This document shows, piece by piece, positions 34,498 through 44,411 of a stretch of 64,000 bases of DNA. The stretch's first letter is position 1; each line of letters begins with the position of its first letter. A model generated the notes under the pieces. That model was given only the letters and a program-made list of their open reading frames with translations, was not told where the DNA came from and made no database searches. A program made the position numbers and the translations under genes. The DNA is from Marinomonas algicola (GTDB lineage Bacteria > Pseudomonadota > Gammaproteobacteria > Pseudomonadales > Marinomonadaceae), in NCBI RefSeq assembly GCF_014805825.1, contig NZ_CP061941.1, positions 1,612,001 through 1,676,000 on the forward strand. Reading direction: 5' to 3'.

Positions 34498-35589
34498 TTG
34501 AATTATTTTTCAAAAAAAATAGACGATATTTTGTTTATGGGGGTTACAGATAGGTCTGATGAAGGCCCGTATAATCTTCAAATCACAAACTTGTCCTATC
34601 TTTTAACATTATGTGGCATTACATTCACCGCCATACTCTATATGTTCTGGTCTGTGTGGCCAGCTTTTTGGTTTCAAGTTGTTTCGGTTTTTATTTGTGT
34701 GATAGGGGTTCGTCTCAATTTAAAGGGCTTCTATAGTCAATCCGCCATTTTTTTGCCCTTTTTCTTAATGGGCTTCCTTCTAGTAAGCTCATTTTTTTTT
34801 ATTGGTTCAAGTAATGGGTTGCATTGGGTTGCTTCCTTGATTCCTATTTATGCTTTTTCTGTATTCCATAAGAAGCATTACCTTAAAAGGGTAGGCGTTG
34901 TTCTAATTGGTACCATTGTATTTTTCCTTTGTGAGTTGCTTGCACCAAACGACTCCGTTCTTATCACGAGTGAACAGCAGATTTGGATGAGAGTATACTC
35001 TTTCTGTATGTGTACCGTATTCGCTTCTTTTATTATGAACTTGTTAATCAGCCGGTTAATAAAGGCTAACACCTTTTTAAAGAGATTGGCTGAAGTGGAT
35101 GAGTTAACTGGAATTTCAAATCGTCGAAAAGTATTAGCTGATGCCGTAAATGTGTTCGCTAGCTCAATATTGAATAAAGAGAAATCTTCTTTTGCCATTA
35201 TTGACTTAGATCACTTTAAAAAAATTAATGATACTTATGGGCATGATGCAGGGGATTTAGTGTTACGAGATGTGGCTCAGACAATGGCAAATAAAATAGG
35301 GACGGCATTTAAACTGGGACGTTATGGTGGTGAAGAGTTTGTTATTGTTATGCCAAATACAGATAAAGGCTTAGCTCAAAAGGAAATGGAGGCCGTTCGC
35401 AAGTCTATCGAAAGTCTTTATATTGAAACTAAGCTTGGCATTGTTGTTCCTGTAACAGTAAGCATCGGCATATCTTCTATCGGTTTCAATACCAGTCGAT
35501 ATGAAGAGCTCTTGTCGGAAGCGGATCAGGCTTTATATGAAGCAAAGAATGCGGGCCGAAATCAAGTTCAAGTGTTTTCTTTGTACTGA
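34498..35589 (+). CDS. Membrane diguanylate cyclase
   Basis: A 363-residue protein with about six transmembrane helices in residues 28-190, then a GGDEF domain (about 200-360). The active-site motif is RYGGEEF, an active variant, preceded by DELTGISNRRK and IDLDHFKKINDTYGHDAGD, so it should make cyclic di-GMP. The start is unsure: the TTG at 34498 has only a weak ribosome site (GGGT), and the next option is an ATG 13 codons in. It follows uraD by 118 bases and is probably transcribed separately. Confidence 0.88.
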   Translation: MNYFSKKIDDILFMGVTDRSDEGPYNLQITNLSYLLTLCGITFTAILYMFWSVWPAFWFQVVSVFICVIGVRLNLKGFYSQSAIFLPFFLMGFLLVSSFFFIGSSNGLHWVASLIPIYAFSVFHKKHYLKRVGVVLIGTIVFFLCELLAPNDSVLITSEQQIWMRVYSFCMCTVFASFIMNLLISRLIKANTFLKRLAEVDELTGISNRRKVLADAVNVFASSILNKEKSSFAIIDLDHFKKINDTYGHDAGDLVLRDVAQTMANKIGTAFKLGRYGGEEFVIVMPNTDKGLAQKEMEAVRKSIESLYIETKLGIVVPVTVSIGISSIGFNTSRYEELLSEADQALYEAKNAGRNQVQVFSLY

Positions 35590-35630
35590 TTTATGGTGTT
35601 CTTTTTTCTTCTACTATTTTTGAGGTTGTT

Positions 35631-36302
35631 ATGACTGATGTAAGAGGATGTCGAATTCTACATTCAAACGAAGACTTCCTTGTTGTCTATAAACCAGATG
35701 GAATGAGTTTTCATGCTGAGTCAGGTGAAGTTGGTTTTATAGAATCCCTTTATAATATGACTTCATATACGGAACTATTTCCTGTCCATCGACTGGATAA
35801 AATGACATCGGGCTTATGTCTTGTGGCGTTACATAAATCAGCCGCCCAAACATTTGGACGACTGTTTGAAGCGCGCCTTGTGCAAAAAATGTATGTGGCT
35901 GTTTCGGAGAAAAAGCCAAAAAAGAAACAGGGAATTATTAAAGGTGGAATGTCTCCCAGTAGGCGGGGGCAATGGAAGCTTACTCAAGAGCTTAATAATG
36001 TAGCAGAGACTCGTTTTTCTTCTTGTTCATTAATGCCAGGAAAAAGACTGTATTTTTTGGCGCCCAAAACGGGTAAAACACATCAATTACGGGTTGCAAT
36101 GAAGAGCATTGGTGCGCCTATATTAGGTGATAAGAGATACGGAGGCGGAGAAGCTGAAAGAGGTTATCTGCATGCTTGTTATTTATCATTTCACTGGAAC
36201 GACTCTGTTCATTCATATTTTCAGTTGCCAGATGAACGAGGTGACTTTAATGTCATCTCAAATAATCTGATCGAGCATTATTTTCAAGAAAATCACGATT
36301 AG
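35631..36302 (+). CDS. RluA-family pseudouridine synthase (TIGR01621-like)
   Basis: A 223-residue pseudouridine synthase. The catalytic aspartate is in VHRLDKMTSGL, with KMYVAVSEKKPKKK and the C-terminal GKTHQLRVAMKSIGAPILGD, which are family marks. It has no S4 domain, so it is a short single-domain type. Its RNA target (rRNA or tRNA) cannot be decided from sequence alone. GAGGTTGTT precedes the ATG. It lies upstream of rlmM, another RNA modification gene. Confidence 0.88.
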   Translation: MTDVRGCRILHSNEDFLVVYKPDGMSFHAESGEVGFIESLYNMTSYTELFPVHRLDKMTSGLCLVALHKSAAQTFGRLFEARLVQKMYVAVSEKKPKKKQGIIKGGMSPSRRGQWKLTQELNNVAETRFSSCSLMPGKRLYFLAPKTGKTHQLRVAMKSIGAPILGDKRYGGGEAERGYLHACYLSFHWNDSVHSYFQLPDERGDFNVISNNLIEHYFQENHD

Positions 36303-36373
36303 ACTGAATAAAAAATAAGATTATCCGCTTTGTCTGTCCATTAACATGTAAAATGGCGGTCAGAGGTATTTTT

Positions 36374-37426
36374 ATGAAGAATGTATTACTTTATTGTCGT
36401 CAAGGTTTTGAAAAAGATTGCGCGGCTGAAATTTCAGATTTAGCCAATCAAGAAGGGTTTTATGGTTATGCTAAAGTAACCGCAAACTCAGGTTTTGTTG
36501 TTTATGTTATGGATCAAGCCGACGCGGGTGAGCGTTTAGTGAAAGGGTTGAGCTTTAATAATTTGATCTTTGCTAGGCAGATTATTGCTGTTAATGATGT
36601 ATTGGAAATGTCTCAGGGGTCTCGAGTTGAGTCCTTATTGGACGCAGCACGTTCTTTACCTCTTGCAGAAGATTTATGGATTGAAACAGCGGATACAAAT
36701 GAGGCTAAAGCTTTATCTGGCTTGATTAAAAAGTTCGAAAAACCTTTAAGGAGCGGTTGGAAGAAATCTGGCTTGATTCGCACTAAAGCGGTCGGGGTGC
36801 GTCATCATGTATTTTTATTGGATGGGGAATCGGCGTATTTAGGTGTGTCTTATGATGTCTGCAGAAGCGATCATTTGATGGGGATTCGCCGTTTGCGCTT
36901 TCCCTCGGCCGCACCGAGTCGATCAACATTAAAGTTAGAAGAAGCTTTTCATCAGTTTATTCCAGCTAATCAATGGGATAAGCATTTATCTGAGGGGTTG
37001 GTTGCAGTCGATTTAGGTGCGGCCCCTGGTGGTTGGACTTGGCAGTTTGTGCAGCGAGGGATTCATGTCATTGCCATTGATAATGGCCCGATGCAGAAAG
37101 CCTTGATGGCCACAAATTTGGTCGAGCATGAAACGTCTGATGGGTTTAAGTATCAGCCAAAACGTCCAGTCGATTGGTTGGTTTGCGATATGATAGAGAC
37201 GCCAATGCAAGTCGCTTCTCTTATGTCAAAATGGCTTGTTAAGGGGTGGACAAGAAAAACGATCTTTAACTTGAAACTGCCAATGAAGAAGCGTTATCAA
37301 GAAGTGGATCAGTGTCTTGAGTTTGTGCAGTCTGAATTAAAGCAAGCTGGTCTATCATACAGTTTGCAAGCAAAACATCTTTATCACGATCGCGAAGAAG
37401 TAACGGTCTGTATTATTACACGGTAA
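36374..37426 (+). CDS. rlmM: 23S rRNA 2'-O-ribose C2498 methyltransferase
   Basis: A 350-residue SAM-dependent enzyme. The N-terminal THUMP-like region begins NVLLYCRQGFEKDCAAEI, and the Rossmann-like domain has the SAM motif AVDLGAAPGGWTWQFVQRG, followed by DNGPM and the catalytic KDKE-type residues including K in NLKLPMKKRYQEV. The ATG at 36374, with AGAGG upstream, gives the family N-terminus; the open frame extends seven codons earlier without support. A terminator follows. Confidence 0.93.
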   Translation: MKNVLLYCRQGFEKDCAAEISDLANQEGFYGYAKVTANSGFVVYVMDQADAGERLVKGLSFNNLIFARQIIAVNDVLEMSQGSRVESLLDAARSLPLAEDLWIETADTNEAKALSGLIKKFEKPLRSGWKKSGLIRTKAVGVRHHVFLLDGESAYLGVSYDVCRSDHLMGIRRLRFPSAAPSRSTLKLEEAFHQFIPANQWDKHLSEGLVAVDLGAAPGGWTWQFVQRGIHVIAIDNGPMQKALMATNLVEHETSDGFKYQPKRPVDWLVCDMIETPMQVASLMSKWLVKGWTRKTIFNLKLPMKKRYQEVDQCLEFVQSELKQAGLSYSLQAKHLYHDREEVTVCIITR

Positions 37427-37464
37427 CATCAGAAAGTCGTGCTCTCTAAAAGCAGTCTTGATAG

Positions 37465-37509
37465 CAATGCCCGCTTCTTTCTAATGAAGGAAGTGGGCAT
37501 TTCTTTGTT
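37465..37509. terminator. Bidirectional terminator between rlmM and the L,D-transpeptidase gene
   Basis: ATGCCCGCTTC pairs with GAAGTGGGCAT (one G-T pair) around a loop of about 13 bases, followed by TTCTTTGTTT on the plus strand. It lies between convergent genes. Confidence 0.75.
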
Positions 37510-39185
37510 TAAAGACTTTCTTTAGGATTAAAGGAGTAATAACCCATGGCTTCTTCCATTAATTCATCCCTTTGATAAATGTCATTACGAAATTCAGGCA
37601 TTCCATTTTCGTTAGGCGCTACCGTGAAATACACTAGATAAACAGGAATCTCTTTTGGTAAAGAAACCACATTTGTGGCCTTGGATTTTTTAGCTTTCTC
37701 TAATTCTCCTGTTCTTTTTGAGCTTGATGCAACAATTAACTGAGCGAACTCTTCTGGTTTTTCAAGTCTTACGCAGCCAGAGCTAAAGGCTCGGATGTGC
37801 TCTTTGAAAAGATGCTTAGATGGAGTGTCATGAAGATAGATATCATTCTTATTCGGGAACATGAATTTATAAGCCCCGAGCGCATTGCCTTCGTCGGGCG
37901 TCTGTTCGAATCTGTATCTTAGATTGCTGTGTGTGATCTCAGGCCAGTTTATGGTTAAAGGGTCAAGTTGCTTGGCACCAACCGTCCAGCTTGAATAAAC
38001 TTGATAACCGTGTTTTGTCAAATAGTTTGGGTCTTGGTGTATTTTAGGTAAGAGCGTTTCTTGCGCGATTCTATGGGGTACTCTCCAGGTCGGGTTGGTT
38101 ACCATATAAGTCATGTTGCCCTTAAAGACAGGAGTCTTACGCTCATTTTTTCCTATAACCACCTTCATTGTTGAGTGTTGGTCATTTAGAAAGGTGTGGA
38201 CTTTGTAATCGGTTAGATCAACCCAGATGCGTTCTGACTCAAGCGTTGATGGTAGCCATCTCCAGCGCTCTAAGTTGTAAGCAATTTGTTGGGCTCTCAC
38301 TTTTACAGGCACATTAAGCATCTCAATGGTTTGAGCTCCTGCATGCCCATCTTCCAGTATGTCATGACGTTTTTGGAAGTGTATTAATGCAAGCTTCAAC
38401 TTATCATCAAAATAATCTTCGTTGGTTTTACGAGTTGAGAAACGAATGTCTCCAAGTTGAATCAATCTAGCCCTAATTTGGGCGACTCGTTCTCCTTGAT
38501 CGCCAACAGAAAGAGGGACGCCTGCTTTAACCCGGATGTCAGGTTCTTTGTTGTTAAGGTTTTGGTAATACACTAACCATTTTTGCAATACTTGATAATT
38601 TGGGTGTCTGGGTGCGAGAAGTGGCAAAAAACGAATCATATCCGATGTTTTTTCTAAAAAGAGAATTTCAGACCAATCATTAGTTGGCGCATCTAATTGC
38701 CAGTTAGGGTCGATTAATTGAGGCTCGTATCGCCCAATGCTTAAGTCGTGAGCATAGCTGGAAAAGGCAATAGTGGTAATGACATCCAATTCGGCGAGCT
38801 GTTTTTGGCTTGGTGTGGGAAGTGATAAGTACTCTTTGATTTCTTCGGTGTAATAATGGACTGGGTTTAACCCATGAGTGTAAGACAGCTCTAAGATATC
38901 AAGCAGTTGATGTATTGATGAATCAATTGTGTCTTTTTGAATCCAGAAAGGGGAGTAATCTCTTTGCTCGTAGGCCGATAAAACGGCTTCATTGGGAATG
39001 GCCTGTCCTGCAACGGGTGTAAACGCTGTTAGCATGAGTGAAACTTGAGCTTGAACATTGGTTTCAATTTGCTTTTGACTTGGCGGTGTAAGAATAAAGG
39101 CGTTTTTCGTTTTAGGTGTTGAGCATGCTGTCAGCACTAATGACGTAATTAAAATACATGCAGTTCGTATAGTCGTTGACTTCAT
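37509..39185 (-). CDS. ldtD: L,D-transpeptidase of the YcbB/LdtD type
   Basis: A 558-residue envelope enzyme that cross-links peptidoglycan through 3-3 bonds. The signal sequence ends in the lipobox LTAC, so it may be a lipoprotein, unlike E. coli LdtD. Order of domains: N-terminal scaffold, a peptidoglycan-binding domain (near residues 235-295, GDQGERVAQIRARLIQLGD), then YkuD with the active site HIRAFSSGCVRLEKP (catalytic cysteine about residue 472) and HDTPSK. AAGGAAG before the ATG at 39185 sets the start. The upstream in-frame ATG eight codons earlier is not supported. Confidence 0.9.
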   Translation of the reverse strand: MKSTTIRTACILITSLVLTACSTPKTKNAFILTPPSQKQIETNVQAQVSLMLTAFTPVAGQAIPNEAVLSAYEQRDYSPFWIQKDTIDSSIHQLLDILELSYTHGLNPVHYYTEEIKEYLSLPTPSQKQLAELDVITTIAFSSYAHDLSIGRYEPQLIDPNWQLDAPTNDWSEILFLEKTSDMIRFLPLLAPRHPNYQVLQKWLVYYQNLNNKEPDIRVKAGVPLSVGDQGERVAQIRARLIQLGDIRFSTRKTNEDYFDDKLKLALIHFQKRHDILEDGHAGAQTIEMLNVPVKVRAQQIAYNLERWRWLPSTLESERIWVDLTDYKVHTFLNDQHSTMKVVIGKNERKTPVFKGNMTYMVTNPTWRVPHRIAQETLLPKIHQDPNYLTKHGYQVYSSWTVGAKQLDPLTINWPEITHSNLRYRFEQTPDEGNALGAYKFMFPNKNDIYLHDTPSKHLFKEHIRAFSSGCVRLEKPEEFAQLIVASSSKRTGELEKAKKSKATNVVSLPKEIPVYLVYFTVAPNENGMPEFRNDIYQRDELMEEAMGYYSFNPKESL

Positions 39186-39219
39186 TAAGTCTTCCTTTGT
39201 TATTGGCAATAATAATAGA

Positions 39220-39468
39220 TTAAGTTGAACTTTCCATGACGGTTAATAGTAAAATAGCCTCATCTCTATTACTACCGCAAGTTTCTAGGTCTGGCTTAAA
39301 GTCAGCACAAACCTTCGGTCTATTCGCTGAATTAAATATCGCGCAGTTCATATTGTCTAATAAGTGAACGCACCTTACGCCTGCGGCTTTGCCCTTAAGC
39401 ATGTCTGGTATTGGAGAGGTGATTGATGGCGCAATACAGCATGCGCCACAATTTGTGCGACATTCCAT
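39220..39468 (-). CDS. YkgJ-family cysteine cluster protein
   Basis: An 82-residue protein with the pattern CRTNCGACCIAPSITSPIPD followed by two more cysteines (MNCAIFNSANRPKVCADFKP), the mark of the YkgJ/UPF0153 zinc- or iron-binding proteins. The role is not established in the family. It precedes the L,D-transpeptidase gene by 34 bases on the same strand. The protein is complete and close to the usual size for the short members. Confidence 0.88.
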   Translation of the reverse strand: MECRTNCGACCIAPSITSPIPDMLKGKAAGVRCVHLLDNMNCAIFNSANRPKVCADFKPDLETCGSNRDEAILLLTVMESST

Positions 39469-39625
39469 ACAATGATTCCTTGTTAATAGATACTACGAAT
39501 GTTTAAATCGTTGTTATACTAAGGATGGTAGCATTAAAGTAGAGTGAAGCTGAGTGCTTTGCTCTAAATATTAAGTATTTAAAACTGTCTTTAATCGTCT
39601 GAATTAAAGCAAAGAGATGTGATTC

Positions 39626-40867
39626 GTGAAAAATAAGATTTTATTGGTTGAAGACAGCCCTGTTGTATTAAAAGTGCTTCGATATCTGGTTTCACAAAAT
39701 GACTTATTCATGCCGGTTTTGGCAAAATGCTATGCGGATGCTCAGGAATGTTTAGAAGCGCATTCAGGTGATTTTTTTGCCGCGGTTGTTGATTTAAATC
39801 TTCCCGATGCTGAGCACGGTGAAGTTGTTGATTTGGTGTTAGATAAGCAGATTCCATGTATTGTGCTTACAGGAAACTTCGATGATGATCTTCGGCTTAA
39901 ATTGCTTAATAAGGGTGTTGTAGATTACATTACCAAAGACAGTCGTTATTCATTTAATCATGTAATGAAGGTTTTGGATCGATTAGAAAAAAATCGACGT
40001 ATTAAGGTACTTGTCGCTGAAGATTCGTCAACCAGTCGGCTTTTTATTAAAATCCTATTACAGCAGTATCAATTTCAGGTTCTTGAGGCTGAAAATGGTC
40101 AAGAAGCATTAGCGATACTGGAGCAAGACAGCCATATTCGTATGTTGATAACAGATTATAATATGCCCCTTATTAATGGATACGATTTGGTGCGTATGCT
40201 GAGGCATAATGAGCGTTTTAAAGATTTGGTTATTATTGGTTTGTCAGCAGAGGGTGACTCTTCTTTATCGGCTAAGTTTATCAAATCTGGCGCTAATGAT
40301 TTTCTAAAAAAACCCTTTTATCATGAAGAGTTTCATTGTCGGGTAAATCACAATATAGAAGCTCAAGAAATGTTACAAACGATTCGTGATCTTGCCAATA
40401 TTGACCCGTTAACTAAGTTGTACAATCGTCGATTTTTATTCACCGAAGGTGAGTCTCTTTATCAAAAATCCATAGCTTCTGATCGAGTGTTGTCTGTTGT
40501 GATGCTGGATATTGATTTCTTTAAGCGGGTTAATGATACTCATGGTCATTTGATTGGCGATGCTTTGTTGTTGGAGTTTTCTGCGTATTTGGTATCGGTT
40601 TTTCCTGATGAAATGATTAGTCGATTTGGAGGGGAAGAATTTTGTGTTTTGATCTCAACTGAAAGTTCTGAATTAACCATTCAGCGCTTTGAGGCTTTTC
40701 TAAGTGAGATAAAAAAAATGACATTTACAGAAAATAAGATCACGATTACTTGTAGTGGCGGCATGAATTGTGACATGCAGCCCACATTAAGTCAGGCAAT
40801 TGAGATTGCCGATGAAAGGTTATATACAGCAAAAAATACAGGGCGGGACAAGTTTATTTTTGAGTAA
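39626..40867 (+). CDS. Dual-receiver diguanylate cyclase response regulator
   Basis: A 413-residue cytoplasmic protein with two receiver domains (residues 1-120 and 125-250) followed by a GGDEF domain (260-413). Phospho-acceptors D56 (VVDLNLPDAEHG) and D177 (ITDYNMPLINGYD) are both present, and the cyclase active site is RFGGEEF. The first receiver is shorter on the acidic pocket but still has ED at 9-10. The start is a GTG at 39626 with AAAGAGATG upstream. No kinase gene adjoins it. It should make cyclic di-GMP on phosphorylation. Confidence 0.9.
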   Translation: MKNKILLVEDSPVVLKVLRYLVSQNDLFMPVLAKCYADAQECLEAHSGDFFAAVVDLNLPDAEHGEVVDLVLDKQIPCIVLTGNFDDDLRLKLLNKGVVDYITKDSRYSFNHVMKVLDRLEKNRRIKVLVAEDSSTSRLFIKILLQQYQFQVLEAENGQEALAILEQDSHIRMLITDYNMPLINGYDLVRMLRHNERFKDLVIIGLSAEGDSSLSAKFIKSGANDFLKKPFYHEEFHCRVNHNIEAQEMLQTIRDLANIDPLTKLYNRRFLFTEGESLYQKSIASDRVLSVVMLDIDFFKRVNDTHGHLIGDALLLEFSAYLVSVFPDEMISRFGGEEFCVLISTESSELTIQRFEAFLSEIKKMTFTENKITITCSGGMNCDMQPTLSQAIEIADERLYTAKNTGRDKFIFE

Positions 40868-40918
40868 ATTGCTCTTAGCAAGGGGCTTAAATAGTGGGTT
40901 GATATTACTTTATTAGGG

Positions 40919-40952
40919 AAAAGCCCCTCAGCTTGACAGCTGAGGGGCTTTT
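40919..40952. terminator. Bidirectional terminator between the cyclase gene and gatB
   Basis: AAAAGCCCCTCAGC and GCTGAGGGGCTTTT form a perfect 14-bp stem with a 6-base loop, with A and T tracts on either side. It serves both convergent genes. Confidence 0.93.
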
Positions 40953-40953
40953 G

Positions 40954-42399
40954 CTAGCCTTTTAGCAGTTTCGCTAAAATTGGGTTAACAATGCTGGGAT
41001 TGGCTTTACCTTGTGATGCCTTCATCACTTGGCCGACAAAGAATCCAATCATTTTCTTCTGCTTGTCTGGCTCTGCAGCGCGATACTGATCTACTTGATT
41101 TTGATTTGCATCTAAAATGGTTTGAATCATTTCTTCAATGGCTTTGGTGTCGGTAACCTGTTTTAAGCCTTTGTTTTCAATAATCTCGTCAGCCGTACCT
41201 TCACCATCCCAGATGGCTTGGAATACGTCCTTTGCTGTTTTTCCATTAATGGTGTTGTCTTCAATGCGTTGTAATAAAAGACCTAGGTTTTCGGCAGAAA
41301 CAGGCGCATCAGCAATATCAATTTGGTTTTGATTCAGTAATTTGCTCAATTCGCCCATTACCCAGTTTGCAGACAGTTTTGGGTTTTTAGCGGCCAAGGT
41401 AACTGTTTCAAAATAATTGGCCATTTCTCTTGAGGATGAAAGCACGTTGGCGTCATATTCGCTTAGTTTGTACTCTTCCATAAAGCGTTGTGCTTTTTGT
41501 ACAGGCAATTCAGGTAATGTCGCTTTAATAGAATCCACGTATTCTTGTGTCAGTACAACAGGCAGTAGATCTGGGCAAGGGAAGTAACGGTAGTCGTTGG
41601 CATCTTCTTTGGATCGCATGCTACGAGTTTCGTCTTTTTCCGGGTCGTATAAACGCGTTTCTTGGGTGATTTTGCCACCGTCTTCCAAAATGTCTGCTTG
41701 TCTTTCAACTTCAGTGTGAATGGCTTTTTCAATGAAGCGGAATGAGTTTACATTCTTTATTTCTGTACGCGTACCATACTCTTGCTGACCTTTAGGGCGC
41801 AGCGAAATATTTACGTCACAACGCATGGATCCCTCGGCCATATTTCCATCGCAAATGCCAAGATAGGTAACAATTGAGTGGATCATCTTAACATAAGCGA
41901 CGGCTTCTTTAGCGGAGCGAATGTCTGGTTCAGATACGATTTCAAGTAATGAAGTGCTTGAGCGGTTAAGGTCTATTCCTGTCATGCCATGAAAGTCTTC
42001 GTGCAATGACTTGCCTGCATCTTCCTCTAAGTGAGCACGGGTAATGCCAACGCGCTTTACTGATCCATCTTCAAGGGTGATGTCTAGGTGCCCAATGCCA
42101 ACAATAGGGTCGTCCATTTGACTTGTTTGATATCCCTTTGGAAGATCTGGATAAAAATAATTTTTGCGGGCAAAAACAGATTTCATGCCAATTTCAGCGT
42201 TTACCGCATGACCAAACATAACCGCCATACGTAATGCTTCTTTGTTTAGTACAGGAAGAGAGCCCGGCATACCAAGGTCTACCAGAGCGGTTTGAGTATT
42301 TGGTTCGGCACCAAAACCAACAGCTGCACCAGAAAATAATTTTGATTTAGTCGAAAGTTGAGCGTGAATTTCAAGGCCAATTACAATTTCCCAGTTCAT
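40954..42399 (-). CDS. gatB: Asp-tRNA(Asn)/Glu-tRNA(Gln) amidotransferase subunit B
   Basis: A 481-residue subunit that binds the misacylated tRNA and carries out the kinase and amidation steps. The N-terminus EIVIGLEIHAQLSTKSKLFS and the segment RKNYFYPDLPKGYQTSQMD are diagnostic; the C-terminal YqeY-like tail ends in ANPSIVNPILAKLL. It is the last gene of gatCAB, with 2 bases between gatA and gatB. The presence of GatCAB implies that at least one of Asn-tRNA or Gln-tRNA is made indirectly. Confidence 0.97.
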   Translation of the reverse strand: MNWEIVIGLEIHAQLSTKSKLFSGAAVGFGAEPNTQTALVDLGMPGSLPVLNKEALRMAVMFGHAVNAEIGMKSVFARKNYFYPDLPKGYQTSQMDDPIVGIGHLDITLEDGSVKRVGITRAHLEEDAGKSLHEDFHGMTGIDLNRSSTSLLEIVSEPDIRSAKEAVAYVKMIHSIVTYLGICDGNMAEGSMRCDVNISLRPKGQQEYGTRTEIKNVNSFRFIEKAIHTEVERQADILEDGGKITQETRLYDPEKDETRSMRSKEDANDYRYFPCPDLLPVVLTQEYVDSIKATLPELPVQKAQRFMEEYKLSEYDANVLSSSREMANYFETVTLAAKNPKLSANWVMGELSKLLNQNQIDIADAPVSAENLGLLLQRIEDNTINGKTAKDVFQAIWDGEGTADEIIENKGLKQVTDTKAIEEMIQTILDANQNQVDQYRAAEPDKQKKMIGFFVGQVMKASQGKANPSIVNPILAKLLKG

Positions 42400-42401
42400 T
42401 C

Positions 42402-43862
42402 TTATACTCCTTCAGTCAGTGTTGGTGTATGTGTGTGCCAGTCTGTATGTTGCTGAAATTGATGGGCCACATTCAACAGTTTTGCTTCGGCGAAGTAGTT
42501 GCCCATAATTTGTAAGCCAACAGGCATTTTGTTAATAAAGCCAGCTGGGATGGACATAGCCGGAATGCCTGCAAGGTTGACTGAAAGGGTATAAATGTCT
42601 TCAAGGTACATTGCTACCGGATCTTGTGTTTTGCTGTTTAAGCCGAATGCCGTGGTTGGTGCAACTGGTCCCATGATGACGTCGACTTGGGAAAGTGCAT
42701 CAACAAAATCTTGTTTAATTAGGCGGCGGATTTTTTGCGCCTTTAGATAGTAAGCATCGTAATAGCCTTCGGAAAGAGCGTAAGTCCCTACCATGATGCG
42801 TTTCTGTATTTCTGCGCCGAAGCCTTCAGAGCGTGATCTCATGTACATGTCTAACAAGTCTTTTGGGTTTTCACAGCGATGTCCAAAGCGGACGCCATCA
42901 AATCGAGATAGATTAGAGGATGCTTCCGACGGAGCAATGACGTAGTAGGATGGAATGCTTAAATTAAGGTTTGGTAGGGAAATATCAACAATTGTTGCCC
43001 CCAACTTTTCAAACTCCTTTACCGCGTCTAAGGTGACTTTGGCAACCTCTTGATCGAGCGCGTCGCCAAAATACTCTTTTGGAAGGCCTATTTTTAAACC
43101 TGTTAGTGGTTGGTTTAGTTGGGCTGTATAGTCTTCTTTGTCTGTTTCGGATGATGTTGAGTCTTTTTCGTCAAAACCAGCGATGCTGTTTAATATGTGT
43201 GCACAATCTTCTGCAGAACGTGCCATGGGTCCCGCTTGATCTAAGCTTGAAGCAAACGCAATCATACCGAAACGTGATACGCGTCCGTATGTTGGTTTTA
43301 GACCAGTGATTCCGCAAAATGAAGCCGGTTGACGGATGGAGCCGCCTGTATCTGTTCCTGTTGCGGCAACAATTAAACCGGCAGCAACCGCAGCGGCGGA
43401 ACCACCAGAAGACCCGCCTGGCACAGCATTAAGATTCCATGGGTTTTTTACGCTACCAAAGAAACTGTTTTCATTGGATGAGCCCATGGCGAATTCATCC
43501 ATATTTGTTTTCCCTAGCATAATGCTGCCGGAATTTAACATCCTTTGTGTCACCGTTGACTCGTACGGCGGTACGAAGTTATTTAGCATCTTAGACGCGC
43601 ATGTAGTCAATGTGTTTTGTGTGCAAAATAAATCTTTGTGGGCAACAGGGATGCCAATTAATGGGTTTGTCTCGCCATGGCTTAGTCTGATGTCAGCTTG
43701 TTTGGCGGCGGTCAGCGCGTGTTCTTCTGTTACTGTGATGAAGCTATTGATCGTAGTGTCAAGCTGTTTGATGCGATCAAGAAAATGTTGTGTTAATTCA
43801 ACACTTGAGAATTCTTTTGCACGCAATTGTTGTGCAAGTAAGCTGATGTTTTGGCTGTGCAT
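42402..43862 (-). CDS. gatA: Asp-tRNA(Asn)/Glu-tRNA(Gln) amidotransferase subunit A
   Basis: A 486-residue amidase that releases ammonia from glutamine. The amidase signature is GGSSGGSAAAVAAGLIVAAT with the Ser-cisSer-Lys triad completed by GTDTGGSIRQPASFCG and the lysine in PVAHKDLF. It lies between gatC and gatB. AAATCC-type spacing to gatC is short (14 bases). The sequence is complete with no odd changes. Confidence 0.97.
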   Translation of the reverse strand: MHSQNISLLAQQLRAKEFSSVELTQHFLDRIKQLDTTINSFITVTEEHALTAAKQADIRLSHGETNPLIGIPVAHKDLFCTQNTLTTCASKMLNNFVPPYESTVTQRMLNSGSIMLGKTNMDEFAMGSSNENSFFGSVKNPWNLNAVPGGSSGGSAAAVAAGLIVAATGTDTGGSIRQPASFCGITGLKPTYGRVSRFGMIAFASSLDQAGPMARSAEDCAHILNSIAGFDEKDSTSSETDKEDYTAQLNQPLTGLKIGLPKEYFGDALDQEVAKVTLDAVKEFEKLGATIVDISLPNLNLSIPSYYVIAPSEASSNLSRFDGVRFGHRCENPKDLLDMYMRSRSEGFGAEIQKRIMVGTYALSEGYYDAYYLKAQKIRRLIKQDFVDALSQVDVIMGPVAPTTAFGLNSKTQDPVAMYLEDIYTLSVNLAGIPAMSIPAGFINKMPVGLQIMGNYFAEAKLLNVAHQFQQHTDWHTHTPTLTEGV

Positions 43863-43876
43863 TTCGATAAATCCTA

Positions 43877-44164
43877 TTAATCAATAACTTGCGGGACTAA
43901 ATAAAGGCCTTTCTCTGATTGAGGCGCAATCGCTAAATATGAATCACGTTGATTGGACTCAGTTACCGTATCTTCTCTAAGTCTTTGTGTCATTTCCAAA
44001 GGGTTGCACAAGGGTTCAACCCCTTCAGTATCAACAGATTGCATTTGCTCAACCAAAGTCAATACACTTGATATCGATTCTTGATATTGTTCCGACTCAT
44101 TATCAGATAGCGACAGTCGAGCTAAATGAGCGATTTTTTGCACGTCTTGTTTGTTGAGCGACAT
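43877..44164 (-). CDS. gatC: Asp-tRNA(Asn)/Glu-tRNA(Gln) amidotransferase subunit C
   Basis: A 95-residue subunit that wraps around GatA and stabilises the complex. The N-terminal DVQKIAHLARLSLSDNESEQ and the central MQSVDTEGVEPLCNPLEMTQ and RLREDTV are family marks. It is the first gene of gatCAB and is divergent from mreB with 247 bases between; both promoters must lie there. Confidence 0.95.
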   Translation of the reverse strand: MSLNKQDVQKIAHLARLSLSDNESEQYQESISSVLTLVEQMQSVDTEGVEPLCNPLEMTQRLREDTVTESNQRDSYLAIAPQSEKGLYLVPQVID

Positions 44165-44411
44165 ATTTCACCTAAATAAATTAAATATGAATGAAAATTA
44201 AATAACGTCTATTGTATCTATATAGAAGATGAGTAGAAAGCATCTAAAGCTAAAAACTCTGGTTCAAGGATGAAAAAGAAAATAATTTTAAGAAACAAGA
44301 AAATAGATGGGGTCAATTTGCAATTTTAATGCCTTTCGACTTGCTCAAAAGGCCGATGGTTGTTACATTTTCATGCTGTTTCGTAATGTATCTATCAGGG
44401 TGTAGAAATTC

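Noticed and set aside
43336..43887. 183-residue plus-strand frame within gatA
   Set aside because: The opposite strand encodes the well-conserved amidase signature; this is a mirror frame.
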